Positions 44,801 to 56,800 of a stretch of DNA of 64,000 bases are shown piece by piece. Numbering within the stretch: position 1 is the first letter of the stretch; every line of letters starts with the position of its first letter. Below the pieces are notes generated by a model. That model made no database searches. It had not been told where the DNA came from and saw only the letters and a list, made by a program, of their open reading frames with translations. The DNA is from Dastarcus helophoroides (taxonomy: Eukaryota > Arthropoda > Insecta > Coleoptera > Bothrideridae). A program made the position numbers and the translations under genes. The DNA lies in NCBI GenBank assembly GCA_028583605.1, contig CM053327.1, forward strand, positions 45,310,059-45,374,058. Direction: 5' to 3'.

Positions 44801-47800
44801 CCCACAAGGTCTTCTGGACATTATGCTGGACGTTATGCTGTCGTCCCGGTCGATGATGCACCTTAAAGTGATACTGTTGGAGCCTCTCTAACCATTTATC
44901 CGTCTGCCCCTCTGCGTTCTTCATTCGGAGTAACCAGGAAAGCGCCGAATGATCTGTCCTGATGAGGAACTCTTGCCCATACAATTACTTGTGGAAGTGT
45001 TCCACGGCCTTCACTATCGCAAGAAGTTCCTTCCTGGTGGTGCAATAGTTCCTCTCCGACTTCGTCAGGATCTTGCTGTAATATTCGATTACTCTTTCTT
45101 CACCGCCTTGAACTTGGGACAGCACATCCCTAATGCCGACGTTGCTGGCATCTGTGTCTAACACGAACTTCTTATCTCGCTGGGGATAAGCCAAGATAGG
45201 GCTTGTGCACAAGGCGGACTTCAGCTTCCGGAAAGCAGTATCACAGTCGGGAGTCCAGACGTACGGCCTTCTTCCTTCCGTTAGTTGATGCAATGGCGCA
45301 GCGATGTTGGCGAAACCTTTCACAAATCTTCTGTAATAGGTACATAGCCCCAAGAAACTCCTCAGTTCATGTTTGTCTTTGGGTCTTGGCCAGTCACGAA
45401 TTGCTTGAGTCTTGCTGATATTTGTTTCAACTCCTGCGGCTGATACAGTGTGGCCCAAAAATTCTGCTTTTCTTTGGAGCAAAGAACACTTCTTTGGATT
45501 CAGCTTTAAGTTGGCTTGCTTTAATCTGTCGAAAACTTCTTGAAGATTTTCCAAATGTTCTTTAAAGCTCTTGCCCATCACCATGACGTCATTTAGGTAA
45601 ACCAAGCAGGTTTTCCAAGTGAGTCCTCGAAGTACCAGTTCCATTAGACGTTCGAAAGTAGCCGGTGCGTTGCATAGTCCAAAAGGCATAACCGTGAACT
45701 AATTTAATCCACTCCCAGATAAAAAGGCCGTCTTTTCTTTGTCGTCGGGGTCTATGCTCACTTGCCAATATCCACTTTTCAAGTCCAAAGTTGAAAACCA
45801 GGTGGACCCAGACAAGGTCGTTAGGGTGTCATCAATTCTTGGCAAGGGGTAGCTGTCCTTTTTAGTGACGTCGTTTAATTTCCGGTAGTCGACACAGAGT
45901 CTTGTTGACCCGTCCTTCTTTGTAACCAAGACTACAGGGGAAGACCATGGACTATTGGACTGCTCGATGACTCCATCCTTCATCATCTTCTTAACCAGTC
46001 CCGCGACTTCCTCTTGCTTGGTCACCGGTTATCTTCTAGGGGGTTGACGAATAGGTGTTGCATCGCCGGTGTTGATTTTGTGTCGAACTACGTCGGTCCT
46101 TCCTAGATTTCGGTCTTCATCGGTAAAAACGCCGTGGTTTTTCTTTAGAAATGACCTAGCCAGAACTACTGCTTCCTTGGACAAGTGTTCCCACTTCCAA
46201 CTTGACTTGCCCAATCTTCGTTTCCTGTACTGGTGCACAACTGTCTCCCAAGGAGCTTATTGAGGCTACCGGGGTACAGACTGCCAGAGTACTACACTTT
46301 TTGATTGAGTGTGCTGTTGGGAACACGTTGGCAACTCTCACAGGTACCTTCTAAGATGCTTTAACCACGGATCTCGCCACTAGCAAATTCTTGAAAATGT
46401 CATAAGTCGGTTCCAATAATCCAACGCAGCAGCCCAAATCTTCTTCCATCACAGCCATAACCGTCTTCTCGCTGCTTCCCTGCACTACGGCTGTTTCGCA
46501 GGCAAACAGTCTTACCTCCTTTGAAGTGTCCTTTGGTGTAGTCAGGACAAGCTCTTCATTTCCAATCTTTAAAATGTTCTGCGCTGGGTCGAAAGTAAAG
46601 CCATGTTGCCTGATTACGTTCATCCCCAGAATCAGCTCGTCTTTGATATCTGTCACCAACACCCGATGCGAAATACTTAGTTTTCCCAGACCAATCATGA
46701 CGTCTGCCTCTCCTATAATTGGCGCAGTATCTCCCGTAACTGTCCTGAGGACCATTCTTTGCGACAGTACCATCGGTTGTGATGGAAGAACGTTCCTTCG
46801 TGCTAAAGTAACCATGGCGCCTGTGTCGACTGTGGCCTGTACATTCCTTCCATCTACGCTGGCTGCAACTACTAAACTTTCCATGGTCCTTTTTATCTGT
46901 TTGATGGAAAGAGTTTTGGGGGCTCGTTGCTCGACACCAGCCAGTGAGTGCCCCTTCCCACTGGCTGATTTTAGCTTTTCTGCTATGGGGCTTGTCGACT
47001 TCTTGGGGCCGACCTGCAGTCCTTCTGGAAGTGCCCCGGTTTGCCACAGTTGTAACATGTGTTTCTGTTGGATCTACCTTTAAGAGCTCCCACCAGTTCT
47101 CGGATGCTCTCGTCCATTTTTTTCATGCTCGCGTTCATTTCCTTTATGTTGGCGTTTATGTTCACGAGATCAGGGTCATTTGTCGCCTCTTCGATGTCTG
47201 ATTTCCTTATTCTGCGTGACGCCCTTGGCTCTGAAACCTTGTAAGCGGCTTCAACCTCCAAAGCTCTAATCAGTGCCCCCCTTGATGTTCGGACGTTTGA
47301 CAGGCGTATCACTCTCTGAACTTTCGGGTCTTTTATTCCTTCTATGAAGATTCTAACTGCGTGGAGTTCCAGAAAGTCGGTTGGTGTTGTTGGATAGGCG
47401 ATGTACGCCAATCTTCTAACATCAGCCTCGAATTCTTGCACTTTTCCACTTTTCTGTCTTCTTACTAACAGCTGCCACTGGACAAGTTGCTGCAAATGTT
47501 GGTCCCCAAATCTCAGCTCTAAAGCCCTAACTAGATCTTCATAATCGGCTTGTTCTTGATCCGATAGAGTTCGGAGTAATTCCAGAGCATCTTCGCGCAG
47601 GTATACCACTAATGAGGTTGCCTTTGCTTCCTCCGTCCAATGATTGGGCTTAGCAGCAGCTTCGAATTGTTTTCTGTAGGTGTGGAAGGATGTTTTTTCG
47701 TCATAGGTCGGAGGTTTTACCTTTTGGGAAGAACTAGCAGGTACACTTTCAGATTCATGTTGTGTGCTTTGTCCACTTAGCAGCTTTTTCATGTTATTTT

Positions 47801-50800
47801 TTATGTTGCTAATCTCCCTCTTTTTTGCATTTTCCAAATCAAGAAGTTTGCTGTTGAATTCTTCTTTGACTTCGTCAATCTCTTCTTGCATTTCTTCTCT
47901 CATTCCTGTAAATGGTTCTTTCATTCCTGTGATTTGTTATTTCATTTCTTCTTTCATTTTTTCTCTCATTCCGGTAATTTGTTCTTTCATTTCTTCTTTC
48001 ATTTTTGTAACATCTACTCCCATTTTTTCAGTTATATTTGCTAGTAGACTATGCAATTCTTGTTTTTCTGCATTCCTTCTTTGTTCTTCTTGTCATCTTC
48101 GTTCTTCCTCCTGTTTTTTCTTGTTTTCTTCGTTCTTTCTCTTGTTCTTTTTCTTGTCGTCTTCGTTCTTCATCTTGTCGTGTTCGTTCTTCATCTTGTC
48201 GTCTTCGTTCTTCCTCCTGTTCTTTTTTTTGTCGTCTTCGTTTTTCCTCCTGTTCTTTTTCTTGTCTTCTTCGTTCTTTTTCCTGTTCTTTTTCTTGTCG
48301 TCTTCGTTCTTCATCTTGTCGTCTTCGTTCTTCCTCATGTTCCTTTTCTTGCCGTCTTTGTTCTGCTTGGTCTTTAAACATTGCTAATAACGCTTGCATT
48401 TGTTGTTCCATTTTGGCCGATTTTAATCTCGTATCCATAAAGCGTAGTAGAATGTTCAAGATTTTACTTGACGCGCCTCGTATAAACTGTTTAATAGTTT
48501 AAAACGTCCGAGATAGTCAACTACGGTACCTGGCACGAATTTTTTTTTTCGAGTAATAAATATAATAATCCCGCTTCTGACACAAGATGTTACGGGCTTA
48601 TCGGTTCGATTGATTACACTTATCGAATAAGACCCACTTTATTACTGAACTCAACTTGGATCACCACAATTGACAATTAACTCACTTATTATTGACTTCT
48701 ACTAACTCACTAATTACACTGACTCTAACTGACTGACTCGAGGGCAAGCTGACCGCCTTTTTATAGTTTTGGCCCCCGGCTTCTAGAACTTTTCGGCAGA
48801 TAAGGCTTATCGTTTGCCGACATTTCTGGAACACTTATCTGCCATTTGTTTCGTTATCGCGACCGCTTTCCCCTTATCAAATTCTTCTAGAAACTTTTTT
48901 TATTTACTAAATTATACAATTCTATTCTAAATTCTATTACATCTATTTACATTGCGTTACATTATTCTTGCAGTACCTTAGTACTGCGAAGATACAGTGG
49001 GAATTAACAAAGTATATCTAACAAAAATCTGTAGGTGCTATATTAGGATTTCTTTTATGTACACTTAAGAAAAATCTGTATGTCCTATATTATGATTTAT
49101 TTTAGGGATATAGCCATTTGGGACACCAAGGAAAGCATCAGTTACCATCAGAACGTATCAGAAACGAAGGAAACTATTTTTAGAACGCCAACGTATTTGA
49201 CTGAAGTCAATTTTGGGCATGCCAGTAGCGTCGTTGGAATCAAAGCAGTTGTGGAACAATCGGATTCTATTTTGAATTTCAATTCAACCAAAACTCGACA
49301 AGTAAGAACCAAAAATCGTCACAGTTTACTGTTTTACTAAAACTTGGCGTTTGCAGATTTGCAGTTTAGAAGAAGAAGGAACAGTTATACTTTGGAGCGT
49401 TCTGATTAAGCAACAAAATAACATTAAGGACAATAAAGGTTTAGCCCACTGGGGTAACATAATATTAGCCAAAAATACCACTATTTCTATAAGATCTCTA
49501 TATCCGGAGTTGAGTGATCTTTATTGTTCCGATTTGAACTTAAACTTTTTAGACCCAGATCATGTTTATGTGGCAACAAATTATGGAATTATTGTGCATT
49601 TGGTTTTGAATGGGGAACGAAATAACACAAAAATGTTTTTGCCAGGTAAACGATTCAGAATATTTTTATTAATTTGTCTGCTAATCTGAATAGTGACATT
49701 AAACTGACCCCAAATACTTCGAAATTGGTTTAGTGTTTTTGGAATACGTTTTGTATTCGAAATACTTCTCCCTTGAAACCAAGAAGGATTGAAAAACAGA
49801 AAATAGTTTCTCTACTGTGTTTTTTTAATCTTTCTTGAGTTCAGGGGACAAGATTTGTGTATGAATTTTTGAAGATAACCAAGGACCAGGATTTCGAATA
49901 CAAAACATATTCCCAAAACACTAAACCAGTCCGTTCTACCAAAATTCGAAATACTTATACATTGCAGCGATGTTACTCTAGTTTACCTTAGCATGTTATA
50001 TAAAAAAATAATTATAAATTATGAAGTATCATCACATATTCTTGTATCTAGTGTAGGGTTACCAAATCTCTCGTTTTCCCGCATTTTGGGCAAAAAAATA
50101 CTGCTTTCAGTAAACTCGTACTTGAGAAGAAATCTCCTGTACTTTGAAAGAGAGAAGGTGAAGAGTTTTTTTAATTTACGTCAGCAACTGTAATTGAGCT
50201 ATTGGAGTTGAAGACGTTTTTTTGTCAACCGATGTTTCTGAAACACGAAATTCTTTTTTTAACAATATTTCGTAAATCCCATTTTTTATATACCAATCTC
50301 CTGTAAATTCTAAAAATGCACGTGGCAACTCTAATCTAGTACATTATAAACCTAATTAGATTGTATGTAAGAAGAATGCAACCTAGACTACAAATTCATG
50401 CAGCCCTCCAGGCGGCGTGTATACTGGTAGGTAGCTGAACTACCAACCGTTGAAATACTGCCACCTGGCGAAGCGGTTGCTCTCTAGGAGAGTTCCCAGA
50501 AGGCAAGGATTCTAATGCACAGCTCAATAGGTTTGAACATTTATTAGATTTGAAGTTTGGAAACCAAATACCGGTTTCGATCTTGTTAGATCTCGTCAGT
50601 CAGATATACCAAACTAACGAGATCTAACAAAATCGAAACCGGTATTTGGTTTTCAAACTTCGAATCTAATAAATGTTCAAACCTCTTGGTCTGTGCATTA
50701 TAGAATCTAATTAGATTAGATTATATATGGGTCGTTTCGTGTTTCTCTTTGTCCATCCCGCACCTCGACCAAAGGAGATCTTTTGGTCATACCCTGATCT

Positions 50801-53800
50801 ATGTAGATTCCAGGTTAAAACTGTGGACCTGGACCTGGGATTGAGTTCTTCCACATCTGAGGGGTCTAAGGGCGCCCATCCAAGTTGGACGTGCATAGCA
50901 CACGTTCTGCAGTCTCCGCAGCTTCTGCGCAAAGGCGACATCTGTTTCAGCCTGACCCATTTTCTTGAGGTGGTACCTCATAGAGCAATGTCCTGTTAAG
51001 AGGCCGGTTAGGATCCTCAATTCGGATTTGCTGAGTTCTAAGTAGACCTTTGTCTTTTCAAGCATTCCAGATATGAATCTTTTCGCCTGCTGTATTCCTG
51101 GATATGGTCTCCAGTTGACTTTGTTTTCCATTTTTTGACCTCATTGTTGATTTGACTTTTAAAAAAACCAAAAGCAGGTTCAGGTCCAAGAAATGATGAT
51201 GCAGATCTTTCTCTAGCGAGTTGGTCCGCATCTTCATTTCGTTGTATTCCTTTGTGCCCTGGCACCCACCAAAAGCTGATCCTGTTGTGTTAAGCCAGTT
51301 ACTTTAACGTTTGTTGTCAGTTTCAAAATAGTTTGGATTTGACAAGGCAGCTGCTGAGAGCCTTTGTCAGAGTTAATATAGATCTTTGTTCCTTTCAGGC
51401 TTCTTCGAAGACACTCGTAGGCTCAGAGTTTTATTGCATGTATTTCAGTTTGAAAGACAGTTGGGTCTTTTCCCAAGGCTTTAGACAACCTATAGTTAGG
51501 GCCATGTCCCACTCCAGTGCTGTCTTTGATCCATCTGTAAACCAGATAGATAATTTGTGTTTTTCTTGAGGTACTGATTGAGGGTTAGTGTGGCTATCTA
51601 AGTCCACCTCAAAGAAATGATCAAATTCGTACCTGGGTTGCATGTAATCAACCGATTTTGCTCAAATCACCTCCGTGAGGATTCCCATGTGACCAGCGAA
51701 GTCTTCTTCTTGAAATTGTTTCAATTTCAATAATCTTGAGGCTCCTTTGATCGCTTCCCTCTTCACTAAAAGGTGGAGAGGAGTTAGACCTAGCATTGCC
51801 TCCATTGCTGCTGTTGGGCAGGTGTTCATTGCGCCTGTTATGCCCAGACATGCTTACCTTTGAACTATTGTCAGTTTTGTGCTGTCTTTTTCATTATTTT
51901 TGGCCACCATACTAAATAAGTGGATCTGATCAGGGGTGTAATTATCATCCTATGTGACCAATAGATCATTTTCGGTTGCAAACCCCAGGTTTTGCTGAAC
52001 AATCTGCGGCATGTCCAGAACGCTGTCGTGGCTCCCTTAATTATTCTAGTCAAATAGGGATTCCAGGTGAGTTTTTGGTCTAAGCCTATTCCTAGATATT
52101 TAGTCTCACTTGAGAAGTTGAGTTGAACTCCATTCATAGTGGGAGCTGTTAGATTTAGCTTCCTTCTCTTCGTGAAAGGAACTATAATTGTTTTATTTGG
52201 GTTTACACCTAACCCTTGGTTTGAACACCAGTTATTAATTAAATTCATTAAATCCGACAAGATGTTATCGTTTTTGCCCCTGATAATGACGCTAATATTA
52301 TCTGAATCTATTGCTTCAACGCTCGAGTAATGCAGTATATTTAGGAGGTCATCAACCACGATGGACCACAGCAGTGGAGAAAAAACATTTCCTTGGGGAC
52401 AACCCCTTGCTGCGCTCACTGTGACTGAATCACTTCCTAAGGTTGCTTTGTTCCTCCTACCATCTAACATGAAGACAATCCAGTCGATGGTAGGTTTCTC
52501 AAAATCGTTTTTTATAGCTGTTGCTTTTATGGATTAATATAAGGTTTTATCAAAAGCACCCTCTTTGCCTACAAATGCACCAAGAGCTATTTCTTTGAGT
52601 GGGTACTTTCTATCTTTTTGACAAGATTGTGTAAGGCTGTCTCTGTAGATTTGCCTTCTTGATAGGCAAATTGATTGTCATGAAGCGAATTCTTTGACAG
52701 TACTGCGCTTCTAATGTGTTGGTTCATAATTTTCTCCATTGTTTTAAGGAGAAATAACGTTAGACTAATGGGTGTATATGATTTAGGCCGCGCAGACGGT
52801 CGTTTGCCTACCTTTGGTATGTAGCCCACATTTACGTCTTTCGAGCTTATTGGAATTGTAGCTAGTGAATTTATAAATTCCATTAGCTAGTGTTGTAGTA
52901 GGGCTGGGAAGATCTTATCTTCTCCTGGTGATTTATAGGACTTGAAGGAATTCACCGCCCATTTTATCTTATTTTTGTAAATATTTTCCCCGCCAGGCTT
53001 TTTACTTGATTGTAGGGGCATAAATGGCCTTCAGCTAAAGCAGCACTGTTGTGTGTTATTCACCTAATATGTTAGAAATGATACGTTGATAAAAATACAA
53101 TAAAATTTGTTAAGTCGTAGAGATATCTCCATACCATTTCATAGCAACGATATCCATCAATCAAATAAAAGGGTCATCAGTTGTCCAATCTGTCACTCTA
53201 ACCCAACCCAAACCAACCTAATTCAATCTAACCTATCCCAAACCAACCTAATTCAATCTAACCTAACCCAAACCTTCCTAACTCAACCTAACCTAAACCA
53301 AATCAACCTAATTCAATCTAACCTAACTCAAACCAACCCGACCTAACCCAAATCAACCTAAACTAACCCAAATCAACCTAACCTAACCTAACCTAACCCA
53401 AATCAACCTAACCTAACCCAAACCAACCTAATACCGTCTAACCTAATCCAAATCAAGCTAATTTAATCTAACCTAACCCAAACCAACCTAACCTAAACCA
53501 ACCTAACCTAACCCAAACCTCCATAATTCAATCTACCCTAACCCAAACCAAACTAATTCAACCTAACCTAACCCGAATCAACTTAATTCAATCTAACCTA
53601 ACCTAACTCAACCCAAACCAACTTAATTCAACCTAACCTAACCCAAAAAAACCTAATACAATCTAACCTAACCCAAATATACTTAATTCAATCCAACCTA
53701 ACTCAAACCAACCTAACCTAACCCAAATCAACCTAACCTAACCTAACTTAACCTAACCTAACCTAACCTAACCTAATCGAACCTAAGCCAATCCAACCTA

Positions 53801-56800
53801 ATTCAATCTAACCAAACCCAAACCAACCTGACCTAAGCTAAACCAACCTAACCTAACCCAAACCTCCCTAATTCAATCTAATCTAACCCAAACCAACCTT
53901 ATTTAATCTAACCTAACCCAAATCAACTTAATTCAATCTAACCTAACTCAAATCAACCTAATCTGACCCAAATCAACCTAACCTAACCCAAACCAACCTA
54001 ATACAATCTAACCTAACCCAAACCATCATAATTCAATCTAACCTAACTTAAATCAACTTAACCTAACCCAAATCAACTTAACCTAACCCCAACCAACCTA
54101 ATACAATCTAACCTAACTCAAATCTACTTAATTCGATCTAACCTAACTCAAACCAACTTAACCCAACCCAAATCAACCTAATTCAATCTAAACTAACCCA
54201 AACCAACCCAACCTAAGCTAAGCCGACCTAACCTAACCCAAACCTCCCTAATTTAATCTAACCTAACCCAAACCAACCTAATTTAATCTACCCTAACCGA
54301 AATCAACTTAATTCAATTTAACCTAACTGAAATCAACCTAACCTAACCCAAATCAACCTAACCTAACCCAAGCCAACCTAATACAATCTAACCTAACCCA
54401 AGCCAACCTAATACAATCTAACCTAATCCAAACCAACCTAATACAATCTAACCTAACCTAATCCAAGCTAACCTAATACAATCTAACCTAACCCAAGCCA
54501 ACCTAACACAATCTAACCTAACCCAAACCAACCTAATTGGATCTAACCTAACCTAATCCAAGCTAACCTAACCCAAGCTAACCTAATTCAATCTAACCCA
54601 ACCTAAACCATCATAATTTAATCTAACCTAACTTAAATCAACCTAACCTAACCCAAATCAACTTAACCTAACCCAAACTAACCTAATACAATCTAACCTA
54701 ACCCAAACCAACCTAATTTAAAGTAACCTAAACCAAATCAACTTAATTTAATCTAACCAAACCCAAATCAACTTAATTCAATCTAACCTAACTGAAATCA
54801 ACCTAACCTAACCCAAATCAACCTAACCTAACCCAAATCAACCTAACCTAACCCAAGCCAACCTAATACAATCTAACCTAACCCAAGCCAACCTAATACA
54901 ATCTAACCTAATCCAAACCAACCTAATACAATCTAACCTAACCTAATCCAAGCTAACCTAATACAATCTAACCTAACCCAAGCCAACCTAACACAATCTA
55001 ACCTAACCCAAACCAACCTAATTGGATCTAACCTAACCTAATCCAAGCTAACCTAACCCAAGCTAACCTAATTCAATCTAACCCAACCTAAACCATCATA
55101 ATTTAATCTAACCTAACTTAAATCAACCTAACCTAACCCAAATCAACTTAACCTAACCCAAACTAACCTAATACAATCTAACCTAACCCAAACCAACCTA
55201 ATTCAAAGTAACCTAAACCAAATCAACTTAATTTAATCTAACCAAACCCAAATCAACTTAATTCAATCTAACCTAACTGAAATCAACCTAACCTAACCCA
55301 AATCAACCTAACCTAACCCAAGCCAACCTAATACAATCTAACCTAACCCAAGCCAACCTAATACAATCTAACCTAACCCAAACCAACCTAATTGGATCTA
55401 ACCTAACCTAATCCAAGCTAACCTAACCCAAGCTAACCTAATTCAATCTAACCCAACCCAAACCATCATAATTTAATCTAACCTAACTTAAATCAACCTA
55501 ACCTAATACAAATCAACTTAACCTAACCCAAACTAACCTAATACAATCTAACCTAACTCAAACCAACCTAATTCAAAGTAACCTAAACCAAATCAACTTA
55601 ATTTAATCTAACCAAACCCAAATCAACTTAATTCAATCTAACCTAACTTAAATCAACCTAACTCAACCCAAATCAACTTAACCTAACCCAAACCAACCTA
55701 ATACAATCTAACCTAACCCAAACCAACCTAATTCAATCTAACCTAATCCAACCTAACCTAACCCAATCTAACCCAACCAAAACCAACCTAACTTAAACCA
55801 ACCTAATTCAATCTAACCTAACCCAACCTAATCTAACCTAAACCAACCTAACCTAGTCGACACCAACCTTACCTAACCCAAACCAACCTAATTCAATCTA
55901 ACTTAACCCAAACCAACCTAACCTAACTCAGCCCAAACCAACTTAATTCAACCTAACCTAACCCAAACCAATCTAATTCCACCTAACCTAACTCTAACCA
56001 ATCTATATCAACCTAACTTAATCCTAATACAACTTAACCTAACCCAAACCAACCTAAATCAACCTCACCTATCTCGAACCGATCTAAATCTACCTATCCT
56101 AATCCTAACCGACCTAATTCAACCTAACCTAACTCAAGTCAACCTAACCCAACCTAATGTAACCTAAGTTAACCCAAACCATCCTAATACAACCTACCCT
56201 AACCCAAACCAACGTAATTCAACCTAACTCAACCCGACTTAACCTAAATCAATCTAACCTAATTCAACCTAACCCAATTCAACCTAAACTAACCCAAATC
56301 AATCTAACCTAACCTAACCTAAGCTAATCTAACCTAACCTAACCTAACCCAACCTAACGAAACCCAATCAAACCTAAATTTCGAGGTTAGAGAACAAAGA
56401 AGGATTCGACGTAAAAGCCTAATTTTAGGACCAAAATATATATTAAAAAAGAATAGTAAAATAGAGGAGAAATAGAAAAGTTGAATTTGGAATAAAAATG
56501 GGCAAATCTGTAATATGCGTGTAACATTTGGAATAAAACATTTGCATCCTTCTACGGCTATGCAAAAGGTAACAGTACCCTATTTTTTAGATGCAACTTA
56601 CAAAATCGGCTGCATTGAAAGCTGCCCTTTCTCCCCCTTGTTCTTCATGGCTGGTTACGAAAATGGAAACATCAACCTCTTCTCCAGGAATTCTCAAAAA
56701 CCTCTCATGGTGATGACCAACAAGGACGCAGAAGAGGGAAAAGACAAAGTCGATTTAATTCAGTGGTCTCACAACAGACCTTGTATGTTTTATACGAAGG

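Larger units (their letters stand above)
43348..48961 (-). mobile_element. Ty3/Gypsy LTR retrotransposon, antisense in DYNC2I1 intron 2, degraded
   Basis: Order on the minus strand: LTR (48961-48588), primer-binding region, gag, protease, reverse transcriptase, RNase H, integrase, polypurine tract (CCTAAGGGGGAGGCAG, 43390-43375), then only 27 bases of the second LTR (43374-43348) before host repeat begins. The integrase-last order defines the Gypsy group. No envelope frame is visible. Several stops, frameshifts and a changed catalytic residue show it is dead. Solo LTRs of the family are at 24655 and 27293/30350. Confidence 0.93.

Noticed and set aside
43587..47201. Other plus-strand frames opposite the Gypsy pol genes
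   Set aside because: Shadows; the minus strand carries clear protease, reverse transcriptase and integrase motifs.
47764..48502. Plus-strand frames rich in S/F/C opposite the gag gene
   Set aside because: Antisense shadow of the Glu/Arg coil of gag.
53107..53346. 79-codon frame with repeated QTNLIQSNL-type residues
   Set aside because: It is the start of the CCTAA array read in one frame, not a protein.
56515..56590. Upstream extension of DYNC2I1 exon 5 (frame open with an ATG at 56515)
   Set aside because: No splice acceptor in the needed phase lies upstream. The acceptor ending at 56590 matches the exon 4 phase and gives a gapless join in the family pattern.
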